Shown piece by piece: positions 23,534 to 32,341 of a stretch of DNA of 64,000 nucleotides. Source of the DNA: Roseiarcus sp963775575. GTDB lineage: Bacteria; Pseudomonadota; Alphaproteobacteria; Rhizobiales; Beijerinckiaceae. The position numbers and the translations under genes were made by a program. The notes under the pieces were generated by a model. That model was given only the letters and a program-made list of their open reading frames with translations, searched no databases and was not told the DNA's origin. The stretch's first letter is position 1. The number at the start of each line of letters is the position of its first letter. The DNA lies in contig CAVZJG010000004.1 of NCBI GenBank assembly GCA_963775575.1, positions 248,001 through 312,000 on the forward strand, read 5' to 3'.

Positions 23534-24980
23534 CCACTCGCCGTCGATCTCTTGGCGGCGAAAATTCCGATTGAAACGGGCTGTCAAGGGCGCGCAAAGC
23601 GCGCCGCCTGCGGCGGCACGGCACGGATTCCAGGTTAACGGTCATTTCATTTGCAGGATTTCGAGGAGGAAATTCATATTCCAACTCGCTGATTTTCTGC
23701 GTGTTTTGACGCTTGCGGGTGATTTATTGGCGCGCACGAGGCCGAGGGCGAAGCGGCGGACGATGGCCATGTTCTTGGCGCCGTGGCCGGTGCGGTAGCG
23801 CGACAGATCGTCCTTGAACTCCATGTCGAGCAGCCAGTGCATGCTCTCGACGCCCCAGTGGCCGCGCGCGCCGGCCGCGAGCCGTTCGATGTCGAGCGGC
23901 GCGGACGAGATATAGAGCCGCGTGTCGAAGGTGCATCGGTCCGCGTATTCGGTTCGATTGAGAACGCGAACGAGCGTCTTGATGTTTTCGAAACGCGGCT
24001 GGCCCGGATAGGACTTGTCGGCCTTGATCCAATCGACCTCTTTGGAGGCGGTGTAGACGCGGGTTTCGATGCGGCCGTGGCCTTTCTCGACGACGCTCTT
24101 GGAGACGAGTTCGTCCTCCGGCGCGGTGTCGAAGTAGGCGCCGACCTCCGCTTCCATGGTTGCCTGATTGCCCTTCAGCGGCAGCAGAAAATCGGCTTTG
24201 TGCTCGACGATCCCGGCGGCGATGTCGACCTGACATCCCATGGCGTCGATGGTGACGAGGGCGCCTTCGAGTTGCCCCGCCTCGGCCAGGTGGTCGAGCA
24301 GATCGGGGATGGCCGTGATCTCGTTGGTTTTCTCGGGCACGCTGAGTTGCGCCAGCGTGAGACGGGCGTTCGTCGCGTAGGCGCTGAGCGTGTGCAGCGC
24401 CTTGAGCGCCTTGCGCTTGTCGTGCGTGCGGCGCGAGGTCTTGCCATCGATGGCGATGAGGTCGTGCCGGCCCGGCCACAGCGCCTTGATCCAACTGTCG
24501 AAACAACGACCAAATGTCAGAGGGTCGACCCGGTTGACCAGGGTGCGCAGCCAGCGTTCGCAGGGGATTCCATGATGAAACGGCGCGAACTTTCTAAGAA
24601 AACCAAGATGATCCTCGCCCCAGGCGAGGATATCGTCGAAATCGTCGCAAGAGGCGATGGTGGCGCAGGTCAGCAGCAAAAGAACCTCGGCCAACGGATA
24701 CAGGATCCGCCAGGGTTCGCGCTCGTCCGAGAGCCGGGAGAAATGCTTCAAAAGCAGGGCTACGCGCGCCCGGGGAACCTCCTCGTCGGCGAAAAAGTCG
24801 GTCGTGTCGTCCATGTGGCGCCCCCAAACGAATCAGGAGCCCGAGAGAATCACGCCGCCGCGTCAAGGCAAAATCGTCGTTAACCTGAGTTCCGAGCCGT
24901 GCCTGCGGCGGTCGAGACCCTTGACAGCCCGTTTCAATCGGAAAAAGGTCTCTTCCAAGAGATCGACGGCGAATGGTGGT
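23534..24980. mobile_element. ISAs1-family insertion sequence with long inverted flanks
   Basis: The transposase gene is bracketed by imperfect inverted repeats of about 100 bp. On the left, ccactcgccgtcgatctctt (from 23534), then gattgaaacgggctgtcaag, then aggttaacg ending at 23640. On the right, the complements run from cgttaacctg (24878) through cccttgacagcccgtttc to aagagatcgacggcgaatgg (about 24976). ISAs1 termini are normally about 20 bp, so the true ends may lie inside (near the GGGCTGTCAAGG motif) and the outer match may be a pre-existing repeat. No target duplication was identified. It sits about 140 bp upstream of the Gabija genes. Confidence 0.78.
23642..24814 (-). CDS. ISAs1-family transposase
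   Basis: A 390-residue DDE transposase. The N-terminal DUF4338-like/H-repeat region reads HFSRLSDEREPWRILYPLAEVLLLL. The first catalytic Asp lies in DLIAIDGKTSRR (about residue 121), the second in ALVTIDAMGCQ, and the Glu in HWGVESMHWLLDMEFKDDLSRYRTG near residue 330. This order and the GHWGVE/LHW block are diagnostic of ISAs1. The frame is full length and undamaged, so the element may be active. The stop lies one base beyond the left inner repeat. Confidence 0.93.
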   Translation of the reverse strand: MDDTTDFFADEEVPRARVALLLKHFSRLSDEREPWRILYPLAEVLLLLTCATIASCDDFDDILAWGEDHLGFLRKFAPFHHGIPCERWLRTLVNRVDPLTFGRCFDSWIKALWPGRHDLIAIDGKTSRRTHDKRKALKALHTLSAYATNARLTLAQLSVPEKTNEITAIPDLLDHLAEAGQLEGALVTIDAMGCQVDIAAGIVEHKADFLLPLKGNQATMEAEVGAYFDTAPEDELVSKSVVEKGHGRIETRVYTASKEVDWIKADKSYPGQPRFENIKTLVRVLNRTEYADRCTFDTRLYISSAPLDIERLAAGARGHWGVESMHWLLDMEFKDDLSRYRTGHGAKNMAIVRRFALGLVRANKSPASVKTRRKSASWNMNFLLEILQMK

Positions 24981-25117
24981 GGCCGGGGGCGCGGGGCGCT
25001 TATCGCGCCTCAGCTCGGCGAGCGCCTTGAAGAACTCTTGGGGTTGATCGTTAAGTGCACCGGCGCCGTAACCCCTTAACTCCGTAACGCTGACTGCACA
25101 GGTCGCTGGAGGGGTGC

Positions 25118-27145
25118 ATGTACTTGGCGCAGCTAACGGCGCAAAATTTCCGCCAATTTGGCGACGGCGACGCTGCCCTCGACATCGCATTCAATAGCGG
25201 CGTGACCGCCTTGGTCGGCCGAAATGACAGCGGTAAGTCCGCCGTCATCGATGCTGTCCGATACGCACTGCTTACCCGAGATCAGGAATTCATCCGCGTA
25301 CAGCCAGAGGACTTCCATCTTGATCAGACGGGAAAGCAGGCCGCTGACATCTTGATCCGTTGCAAGCTGAGCGGGCTCAACGATGCCGAGAAAGGTGCGC
25401 TTGCGGAGTACCTCTCCTATGAAGGCGATTGCGTCTCCCTCTTCGTCAACTGGACGGCCAAAAGGCTCAGCGAGTCGCCCAGCGCCAGGCGATGGATCGA
25501 CGTTTCTGTGCGCAGTGGGGTTGACGGGGCTGGACCTGCTTTTGAGGCATCGGTTCGCGAACTGCTATCGAGCACCTATCTCCGGCCGCTGCGCGATGCG
25601 GAACGCGAGATGTCGCCGGGCTGCGGCTCACGCCTTTCGCAGATTCTCGCTAACGTTCCAGAAATCGCGCAGGGCGCTGTTTTCGACGAGGCCGCATTGC
25701 CGTCCGATGCCGCGGCCGTCAGCGACCTCAGCCTCTTGGGACTGTCTGACTATCTGCGTCACAACGTGAGGAAACACAAAGGCGTCGGAAGCGCCGAGGC
25801 AGCAATTAACGCGCAATATCTTTCGTCGCTCTCGCTCACTGGCGACAGCCTTCGGGGCAAAATCGATATTACAGAAGGTGGAACGGACAAGGCACGTCTT
25901 CGTCAAATCCTTGAGCGGTTGGAACTTGGCCTCCTCGAAGCGAGCACCGGAAGGGCTCGGGGGCGCTATGGGCTTGGTTCGAACAATCTGCTCTACATGG
26001 CTTGCGAACTTCTGCTTCTCGGCCGGGAGCCGGATGGGTTGCCGCTTCTGCTGATTGAGGAGCCAGAGGCGCACCTGCATCCTCAGCGGCAGCTTCGGCT
26101 AATGGAGTTCCTGACGCTGGCCGCTGCAGGCAGGGTCAAGGACACCGAACGTCCCGTCCAAGTCATCCTGTCGACACATAGTCCCAACTTGGCGTCGAAG
26201 ATCCCGCTGCCGAACATGATTCTATTGCAAGGAGGCCGTGCATTCTCGTTGGCGAGCGACCGCACCAGGCTCGAAGCAGGCGACTATCGCTTTCTTGAGC
26301 GGTTCCTGGACGTAACCAAGGCGAACCTGTTCTTCGCCCACGGTGTCATCATCGTTGAGGGCGATGCGGAGGCTATTCTCTTGCCCGTTGTTGCCAAGCT
26401 CCTGGGCACCGATCTCACAGAACATGGCGTCTCCATCGTCAACGTTGGCGGCAGGGGGCTCAGGCGGTTTAGCAGCATCTTTCAGCGTCGCGAGGAATCC
26501 GTCCCGACGCTCACGATTCCCGTCGCTTGCGTCGCTGACATGGACGTGATGCCAGATTGTGCGCCGGCTATTCTCGGATTGGTCACCGGCGACGATGACG
26601 ACAAATGGAAGAGCGGAAGGCGACGCTGGAAGGCTTTGCGTGACTTCGGTACTGATAAAAAGTCGCAGGAGCAGGCGCTGGACGAATGGCGAGCACGTCT
26701 GCGATGCAACGACGGGCAGTCGGTGAAGACCTTTGTCGCCGATCACTGGACGCTGGAATATGATCTTGCCTTCTGCGGGCTCGCGGAAGAGGTTTACGTT
26801 GCTGCTGCCCTCGCCATAAACGACGACCCAATCAACGAGGAAAAGAAGCAACGGGCTGAGGTCGAGGCAGCCGCGCGGGCTGCCTTCAAGGAAATGGAGA
26901 CGGCGGCGAAAGGCGACCGTTTAGCCTTATGCACACAGGTCTATCAAGTTTTCCATTCTGGCGCTGCGTCAAAGGCCATCGCGGCGCAGTATCTCGCCGA
27001 GGCCTTGGCTGAATCGGGACAGGTGGCGGCATTTGACAAGACCGCCTTCGCTGCCAAGCTACCCCGCTACATTGTTGACGCAATTGCGCACGTGAGACGC
27101 CCGGCTTCCGCAGTGACGACCGCGCCTGCTCCCGGGGAGGCCTAG
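25118..27145 (+). CDS. gajA: Gabija GajA: OLD-family ATPase-nuclease
   Basis: A 675-residue overcoming-lysogenization-defect (OLD) protein. The N-terminal ABC-type ATPase has Walker A GRNDSGKS at residues 34-41, and later the signature/Walker B region LLIEEPEAHLHP near 312 with an STHSP switch near 350. The C-terminal TOPRIM nuclease shows VIIVEGDAEAILLP with Glu414, and ACVADMDVMPD. An OLD ATPase-TOPRIM protein followed directly by a UvrD-like helicase is the defining pair of Gabija anti-phage systems (class 2 OLD), in which GajA nicks DNA when nucleotide pools fall during infection. ATG 25118 is preceded by gctggaggggtgc. It ends three bases before gajB, so the two form one operon. Confidence 0.88.
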   Translation: MYLAQLTAQNFRQFGDGDAALDIAFNSGVTALVGRNDSGKSAVIDAVRYALLTRDQEFIRVQPEDFHLDQTGKQAADILIRCKLSGLNDAEKGALAEYLSYEGDCVSLFVNWTAKRLSESPSARRWIDVSVRSGVDGAGPAFEASVRELLSSTYLRPLRDAEREMSPGCGSRLSQILANVPEIAQGAVFDEAALPSDAAAVSDLSLLGLSDYLRHNVRKHKGVGSAEAAINAQYLSSLSLTGDSLRGKIDITEGGTDKARLRQILERLELGLLEASTGRARGRYGLGSNNLLYMACELLLLGREPDGLPLLLIEEPEAHLHPQRQLRLMEFLTLAAAGRVKDTERPVQVILSTHSPNLASKIPLPNMILLQGGRAFSLASDRTRLEAGDYRFLERFLDVTKANLFFAHGVIIVEGDAEAILLPVVAKLLGTDLTEHGVSIVNVGGRGLRRFSSIFQRREESVPTLTIPVACVADMDVMPDCAPAILGLVTGDDDDKWKSGRRRWKALRDFGTDKKSQEQALDEWRARLRCNDGQSVKTFVADHWTLEYDLAFCGLAEEVYVAAALAINDDPINEEKKQRAEVEAAARAAFKEMETAAKGDRLALCTQVYQVFHSGAASKAIAAQYLAEALAESGQVAAFDKTAFAAKLPRYIVDAIAHVRRPASAVTTAPAPGEA

Positions 27146-27148
27146 ACA

Positions 27149-29200
27149 ATGCCTGATGCATCGTCGCTGGTACCGGAGATCACGGACGACGACATCGACT
27201 GGGTCAGCAACTTGATGCGGCTAGATAGGCTTGATGCGCCCCGCCGCGCGTTTCTGACGGCACGCACCACGGTCGACGTTTCCGCCTGTCCGGGGAGCGG
27301 CAAAACGACGCTAATTGTCGCGAAATTAGCCATCCTCGCGCGGAAGTGGCCGCATCGAACCAAGGGCATCTGCGTTCTCTCGCACACCAACGTGGCGCGC
27401 GAGGAAATTCAGCACCGTCTCGGCAGCACGGTTATTGGACACCGCTTGCTCGGCTACCCCCATTTCATCGACACCATTCATGGCTTCGTGAATCGTTTTC
27501 TGGCATTGCCGTGGCTCAACTCGAATGGATACCCTTCACCAACCATTGATAATGACGTGACGGCCGCGTTTCGGCGGGGCGTGCTCTCTAACGCTGATTG
27601 TTGGGCCGTGCAGAATTTTCTCGAAAAAAAGTACAGCGGGTTCGACCGTTTGCGCGTCTGCGCCCGCGACCTAAGCTTCGATCTGGACGGGAAGGCGTTC
27701 CCTGCCGGGCCGGGCACAACCACCTTTAAGCTGGCGAAGCAGGCCGTCGAGAAGGCCGCCCAAGCGGGATACTTCTGCTACGATGAAATGTTCGTTTGGG
27801 CTCGTGCGCTTTTGGAGGACTTCCCGGCGGTTGCTTCATGGCTCAGGCTTCGGTTCCCGCTCGCCATTCTCGACGAGATGCAGGACACATTTGAACTCCA
27901 AGGCTCGATGCTTCATGCGATCTTTCCTCGTAGTTCGCTTGACATCGTCGTGCAGCGCGTCGGCGATCCTAATCAAGCCATTTTCGACGACCCCGAGGCC
28001 GAGCCGAACAAGATTGACCTATTTCCCGATCGGGATATCACCCGCTGCCTTGGCATTCCGAATAGCTACCGTTTTGGGCGGCAAATCGCGGCATTGGCTT
28101 CGCCTTTCGCCGTGGCACCGGTAGGCCCCACAGGGCTCTCCGGCAGCGGTCCGAAAGCGATAGAGGGGGCGTCGGACACTTGCGCGCCGGCCATTTTCAT
28201 CTTTCCCGGCGACAACACCACAGGGGTTCTTGACGCCTACGGCAAGTATGTCCTCACGATCTTCGACGACCGAGCCTTGGCTGATGGGGTCGTTACTGCC
28301 GTCGGCGCGGTGCATCAGGATGCATCGGATGTTGCGCCGGGACACGCACACTTTCCGAAAACTGTTCCGCACTATTGGAGTGGCTACGCCGCCGAAATTT
28401 GTCGGAAGGAGCCTCACCCCAAATCTCTATTGCAATATGTTCGTGCAGCACGAGCCGCTGTGCGAGAGGGCCTGGATTTCTCGCCAGGCATCGAAAGGAT
28501 TGCATCAGGTCTTATTCGCCTCGCCGCTTGCATTGGCGACGCTGGGAAACTTAAGCGCAACACGCGAACGCACCGCGCGATCGTCGAGGCGTTGGCAGCC
28601 AATGCCGATGCCCTTGCAGCCTACCGCCGATTGATCAAAGTGCTTCTCGTCGACTGGATGCCGTTGACCGAAGCAGCCTGGAGAACGGTACGCGGCGACA
28701 TTCTCGCCATTGCCTGCATGCTTTGCGATGGTGCTCCCGACCAGATGAAGGCCGCCAGTTTTCTCGCGTGGTTGGCGGATAGCCGAGCTCAAGCGCTTGG
28801 CCCTGCTACATCGCCAAGTGACGCTGGCCCCAATGTGTACCGCGTCCTTGAGGGAAACAGGCGTCTCGACATCCGGCTTGGCTCAATTCATTCGGTCAAA
28901 GGGCAAACCCATCTGGCAACGATGGTGCTCAACACTTATTGGCATGCCCACTCGTCACAACGGATGTTGCCGTGGCTCCTTGGCACAATGAGCAACGAGA
29001 ACGGTGCCGGAGTCCAAGATCGCAAACGCCTCCTGCAAGCGTATGTGGCGATGACACGGCCAAGTCACCTGATCTGTCTTGCAATTCCAGGTTTTGCACT
29101 CGGCGACGAAACAGCCGCGGCTCAAAATATCGCCACCCTGATTGAGCGCGGATGGCGTGTGGCTGAGATCGACAATGGTGTCGCGCGATGGCGAAATTGA
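27149..29200 (+). CDS. gajB: Gabija GajB: UvrD/Rep-type helicase
   Basis: A 683-residue superfamily 1 helicase. Visible are Walker A ACPGSGKTT (residues 47-55), the 1a region VLSHTNVAREEI, IDTIHGFVNRF, motif II as ILDEMQDTFELQG near 243, RVGDPNQAIF (motif III, about 270), SIHSVKGQTHLATMVL near 580 (motif V) and AYVAMTRPSHLICLA (motif VI) near 632. In Gabija, GajB is thought to unwind or sense DNA ends and to activate GajA. At 683 residues it is longer than the well-studied Bacillus protein of about 500. The gene starts three bases after gajA, and the pair looks complete, without stops or shifts. Confidence 0.88.
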   Translation: MPDASSLVPEITDDDIDWVSNLMRLDRLDAPRRAFLTARTTVDVSACPGSGKTTLIVAKLAILARKWPHRTKGICVLSHTNVAREEIQHRLGSTVIGHRLLGYPHFIDTIHGFVNRFLALPWLNSNGYPSPTIDNDVTAAFRRGVLSNADCWAVQNFLEKKYSGFDRLRVCARDLSFDLDGKAFPAGPGTTTFKLAKQAVEKAAQAGYFCYDEMFVWARALLEDFPAVASWLRLRFPLAILDEMQDTFELQGSMLHAIFPRSSLDIVVQRVGDPNQAIFDDPEAEPNKIDLFPDRDITRCLGIPNSYRFGRQIAALASPFAVAPVGPTGLSGSGPKAIEGASDTCAPAIFIFPGDNTTGVLDAYGKYVLTIFDDRALADGVVTAVGAVHQDASDVAPGHAHFPKTVPHYWSGYAAEICRKEPHPKSLLQYVRAARAAVREGLDFSPGIERIASGLIRLAACIGDAGKLKRNTRTHRAIVEALAANADALAAYRRLIKVLLVDWMPLTEAAWRTVRGDILAIACMLCDGAPDQMKAASFLAWLADSRAQALGPATSPSDAGPNVYRVLEGNRRLDIRLGSIHSVKGQTHLATMVLNTYWHAHSSQRMLPWLLGTMSNENGAGVQDRKRLLQAYVAMTRPSHLICLAIPGFALGDETAAAQNIATLIERGWRVAEIDNGVARWRN

Positions 29201-29458
29201 TTGCGGCGATTGCTAATTCTGCACCGTAGCACGTGCGCGCTGCAATAATAGGGACGAGGCGAGGCGTCCTTGAAGAACGCCGGTTACGCGAGAACGAGCT
29301 GTTTGAGAGGCCGTTCGACGGTGGCGATGACGGCGGCCGGCCAAGCGCGCAAAAAGATCGCCAGCCAGGCCAGCAATCGGCGGACGACTACATAGCGTCG
29401 ATCGTTGAGCGCCCTGTCGCAGGAGCCTGAGCGCCCGTATGGAAACAACCGCCCCTTC
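29201..29458. other. Gene-free stretch downstream of gajB
   Basis: No believable gene. A minus-strand frame at about 29290-29410 without a start encodes a hydrophobic peptide (LLAWLAIFLRAWPAAVI), possibly a gene fragment, but no family is recognised. Confidence 0.35.
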
Positions 29459-29779
29459 CGTCATTGCGAGCGCAGCGAAGCAATGCACGGTTCAGCCGCC
29501 GCATGGATTGCTTCGTCCCCCTCGCTTGCGCTCGGGGTCCTCGCAATGACGGCGACGGGGCGGCTGCCGCCGGGATCGCCGCCGCGCTCCGTGGCCGGGA
29601 CCCAAGAGCCAGAACGGAAACAACCGCCTTTTTCGTCATTGCGAGCGACAGCGAAGCAATCCACGATTCAGCCGCCGCATGGATTGCTTCGTCGCTGCGC
29701 TCCTCGCAATGACGGCTGAGGCGGCTGAATCGTGGATTGCTTACCCCTCGCTTGCGCTCCGGGTCCTCGCAATGACGGC
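29459..29779. repeat. Cluster of GTCATTGCGAG palindromic repeats
   Basis: The first copy, 29459-29552, runs gtcattgcgagcgcagcgaa to cctcgcaatgacgg; the second copy is 29634-29715. A third half-copy, at about 29718-29779, is complementary to the second copy's left arm (gaatcgtggattgcttacc ... ctcgcaatgacgg). Longer direct repeats accompany them: ggaaacaaccgcc at about 29439 and 29616, and a GC-rich block (gccgccgggatcgccgccg) after the first copy and again after 29780. The cluster thus grew by duplication of units of about 180-230 bp. Frames through it (Cys/Ala-rich) are artefacts. Confidence 0.85.
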
Positions 29780-29890
29780 GCCGGGGCGGCCGCCGCCGGG
29801 ATCGCCGCCGCGCTCCGCGAACGCCGTTCCGCCCGATCGGGAACCGCCATAAGATACGGGCCGCAAGAATGACTCTCGTCGAGGCCAAGC

Positions 29891-30178
29891 GTGAAACGGC
29901 CTTGCGTTTACATCATGGCCAACCAGCGCGACGGGACGCTTTACACCGGCGTCACCGCGAATCTGTCGCGGCGCGCGTTCGAGCATCGCGAGGGCGCCGT
30001 CGAGGGCTTCACCAAGAAGTATGGCTGCAAGAGGCTCGTGTGGTACGAACCCTACGATCGCATGGACGAAGCGATCGCGCGGGAAAAGCAGATCAAAGGC
30101 GGCAGCCGGGCGAGAAAGCTCGCATTGATCGAGAACTTCAATCCCGATTGGAAGGACCTCTACAAAACGCTGGGGTGA
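29891..30178 (+). CDS. GIY-YIG nuclease-domain protein
   Basis: A 95-residue single-domain protein of the UPF0213/YhbQ-like group. The GIY-YIG core is PCVYIMANQRDGTLYTGVTA, followed by the conserved Arg in LSRRAFEHREG and the Tyr/Glu region VWYEPYDRMDEAIAREKQIKG, with a closing NPDWKDLY. Proteins of this size are widespread in alphaproteobacteria; a DNA-nicking role is assumed rather than shown. The start is GTG 29891. It lies between clusters of palindromic repeats, as often seen for this family in Hyphomicrobiales genomes, and shows no operon partner. Confidence 0.9.
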   Translation: MKRPCVYIMANQRDGTLYTGVTANLSRRAFEHREGAVEGFTKKYGCKRLVWYEPYDRMDEAIAREKQIKGGSRARKLALIENFNPDWKDLYKTLG

Positions 30179-30246
30179 CGCGGCGCCGCGTCATCGCTGT
30201 TTCCGGCGCAGCGCGGGAAAAGCGATCCACGGTTCAGCCGCCTCGG

Positions 30247-30346
30247 CCGTCATTGCGAGGAGCGCAGCGACGAAGCAATCCATGGTTCAGCCGCCGCATG
30301 GATTGCTTCGTCCCCCTCGCTGCGCTCGGGCTCCTCGCAATGACGG
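30247..30346. repeat. GTCATTGCGAG palindromic repeat
   Basis: The left arm ccgtcattgcgaggagcgca...gaagcaatccatgg and the right arm ccatgg-type gcatggattgcttcg...cctcgcaatgacgg form a hairpin of about 45 bp per arm with few mismatches. It is the same family as the copies at 14635-14725 and 29459-29779. It lies in the 330-bp gap before the glycosyltransferase gene. Confidence 0.85.
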
Positions 30347-30510
30347 TCTCGGAGCAGCCCGGCCGAGGCGCTACGCTGGGACTCGTGACGACGGGCGCTC
30401 GATCACGCACAATCCCCTCCCCCCCTCCGCCGCCATTGACGCCGATCAAAGCGGCGTTCACCGTCGCGCCGCAAGCCGAGCCGGGGCGGCTTGGCGGCGA
30501 GGAGCGGGGA

Positions 30511-31539
30511 ATGGGTCGAAATCGGGATCGGGTGCTGTTCATCGCCGGCGGCTCGATCGGCGACGCGATCCTTTCCTCCGGGCTGCTGCGCCATTTCGTC
30601 GAAGGCGAGCCCGAGGCCGCGTTCACCGTCGCGGCGGGCCCGGTCGCGGCATCGCTTTTTCTCGACACGCCGCGGCTCGAAGAGACGCTCGCGATCGTCA
30701 AGCAGCGCTGGGCGCTGCACTGGCTCGACCTGTGGCGGCGGACGCGCGGCCGCCGCTGGAAGGCGGTGATCGACATGCGCGGATCGGGCCTGGCCTACGC
30801 GCTATGGGCCGATCGCCGCTTCGTCTACCGCCCGGCGCGCCGACCCCTCAGCGCGCCGCCGCTGCACAAGGCGCTGGAGGCGGCGCGGACGATCGGCGCC
30901 CTCGATTCTCCCCCTTCGCCGTTCCTCTATGCGTCCGCGGCGAGGCAGGCGCGCGCCGACGCGCTCGTCGGACCCGGCGGGCCGGTGCTCGCGGTCGCGC
31001 CGGCCGCCACCTGGCCGCCCAAGACCTGGCCCGCCGAGCGCTTCGCCGAAGCGGCGGTCGAGCTGATCGGCCCGGCCGGGCCGCTCGCCGGCGGGCGGGC
31101 GCTGCTGACCGGCGGTCCCGGCGACGGCGAGTTCTTCGAGCCCATCCGCGCCGCCCTGCCGCCGTCGCGGCTGATCGACCTGGTGGGATTGGACCTGCTG
31201 ACCACCTACGCCTGCCTCAAGCGGGCGCGGCTGTTCATCGGCAACGACTCCGGGTTGATGCATCTCTCGGCCGCGGCGGGAACGCCGACGCTCGGCCTGT
31301 TCGGGCCTTCCGACGACCGGCTTTACCGCCCTTGGGGGCCGCGAGCCGCCTTTGTCCGGGGGGCGAGAAGCGCCGGCGACGGCGAGGCCTCGTCCGAGGC
31401 CGGCGGACCCGAGGCGAGCGAAATGGCCGATTTGAGCGTGGCGAGCGTCGTGCGCGCCGCCCGCGATCTCTTCGAGCGGACGCGCGAGGCGAATCGCGAG
31501 GACGCGCTTCCGGTTGCGCGCGGAGCGGGGTTTTCTTAA
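30511..31539 (+). CDS. Family-9 glycosyltransferase (heptosyltransferase-like)
   Basis: A 342-residue cytoplasmic glycosyltransferase of CAZy family 9 (ADP-heptose:LPS heptosyltransferases and relatives). Visible are the start RVLFIAGGSIGDAILSSGLL, the donor-site motif APAATWPPKTWPAERFAEAA and the family signature FIGNDSGLMHLSAAAGTPTLGLFGPSD. It would add a heptose or related sugar to lipopolysaccharide core or another glycan. ATG 30511 (aggagcggggaATG) was chosen for its ribosome site and because homology begins there; the longer frame upstream crosses a palindromic repeat. A DUF6165 gene follows 67 bp later, a common pairing. Confidence 0.9.
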   Translation: MGRNRDRVLFIAGGSIGDAILSSGLLRHFVEGEPEAAFTVAAGPVAASLFLDTPRLEETLAIVKQRWALHWLDLWRRTRGRRWKAVIDMRGSGLAYALWADRRFVYRPARRPLSAPPLHKALEAARTIGALDSPPSPFLYASAARQARADALVGPGGPVLAVAPAATWPPKTWPAERFAEAAVELIGPAGPLAGGRALLTGGPGDGEFFEPIRAALPPSRLIDLVGLDLLTTYACLKRARLFIGNDSGLMHLSAAAGTPTLGLFGPSDDRLYRPWGPRAAFVRGARSAGDGEASSEAGGPEASEMADLSVASVVRAARDLFERTREANREDALPVARGAGFS

Positions 31540-31606
31540 GAAGACCGCTCGCCGCTTTGGTCGAGACGCGCTCGCGCCGAAAGCCGCGCAGCGGGAGATC
31601 GCCGGC

Positions 31607-32011
31607 ATGAAGGTCGAGGGCACCGCGCCCCTATTCGTCGAAATCGGCGCGGGCGAACTGATGGATCGCGCGACGATCCTCGCCATCAAGAACGAACGCA
31701 TCGCCGACCCGGCCAAACGCGCCAACGTCGGGCGCGAATGGCTCGCGCTCGAATCGGCGCGAACGAACCTGCTCGGCGCCTTCCCCGCGCTCGGCGCGCT
31801 GGAGGCCGAGCTGAAGGCGATCAACGAGGCCCTGTGGGACATCGAAGACGCGATTCGGCGATGCGAGGCGGACAGCGACTTCGGGCCGCGGTTCATCGAA
31901 CTCGCGCGCGCCGTCTATAAGACGAACGACCGGCGCGCCGAGGTGAAGAAGAAGATCAACCTCCTCAGCGGCGCGCGCATCGTCGAAGAAAAATCGTACG
32001 ACGGGGGTTGA
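31607..32011 (+). CDS. DUF6165-family protein
   Basis: A 134-residue protein of a conserved family without known function, DUF6165 by its motifs: LFVEIGAGELMDRATILAIKNERI at the start, AINEALWDIEDAIRRCEADSDFG in the middle and FIELARAVYKTNDRRAEVKKKIN ending in IVEEKSY. It is mostly helical with no export signal. Family members are usually found beside family-9 glycosyltransferase or TPR genes, as here, so a role in glycan or LPS assembly is inferred from context only. ATG 31607 follows cgggag at a suitable distance. Confidence 0.82.
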   Translation: MKVEGTAPLFVEIGAGELMDRATILAIKNERIADPAKRANVGREWLALESARTNLLGAFPALGALEAELKAINEALWDIEDAIRRCEADSDFGPRFIELARAVYKTNDRRAEVKKKINLLSGARIVEEKSYDGG

Positions 32012-32063
32012 GCGGCCAGGAGCGGCCCGTCGCAGCGCGCTGGTCGAGACGCGGCCCGCTCGC

Positions 32064-32330
32064 CTACGGCCGCCGCCGCTTCTCGCCGAGGTCGAACTCG
32101 AGGCGATGGCGTTCGCCGCCCTTTGGCGCCTCGGCGGCGGGCGCGGCGAAGTCTTCGTCCGGCGCCGCGATCGCGCGGGTCGCGCCCGCCCGCGGCCCGT
32201 GTCGCGCCAGGCAGGCGTTGTAGGCGAGCGGCTCCTCGAATTGCGCGCATGAAGCATTGTCCTTCGCGCGCGCTGGCGCGCCGATCAACAGAGCGCCGAG
32301 GCCGATAGCCAGCATGAACGCGTGACGCAT
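32064..32330 (-). CDS. Small exported protein
   Basis: An 88-residue protein with a clear signal peptide (MRHAFMLAIGLGALLIGAPARA, cleavage after ARA). The short mature part, KDNASCAQFEEPLAYNACLARHGP, holds two Cys that could pair, then a Pro/Ala-rich charged tail. Short proteins of this CxxxEEPLAYNxCLA kind are seen in many Hyphomicrobiales, but no function is known. It starts 12 bp after the pheT stop on the same strand and could share its transcript. Confidence 0.68.
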   Translation of the reverse strand: MRHAFMLAIGLGALLIGAPARAKDNASCAQFEEPLAYNACLARHGPRAGATRAIAAPDEDFAAPAAEAPKGGERHRLEFDLGEKRRRP

Positions 32331-32341
32331 CGTCGGTTTCC

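Noticed and set aside
29459..30346. CRISPR or tRNA cluster suggested by repeated hairpins
   Set aside because: Arms are self-complementary intergenic palindromes with irregular spacing and no cloverleaf; no tRNA was recognised in the window.
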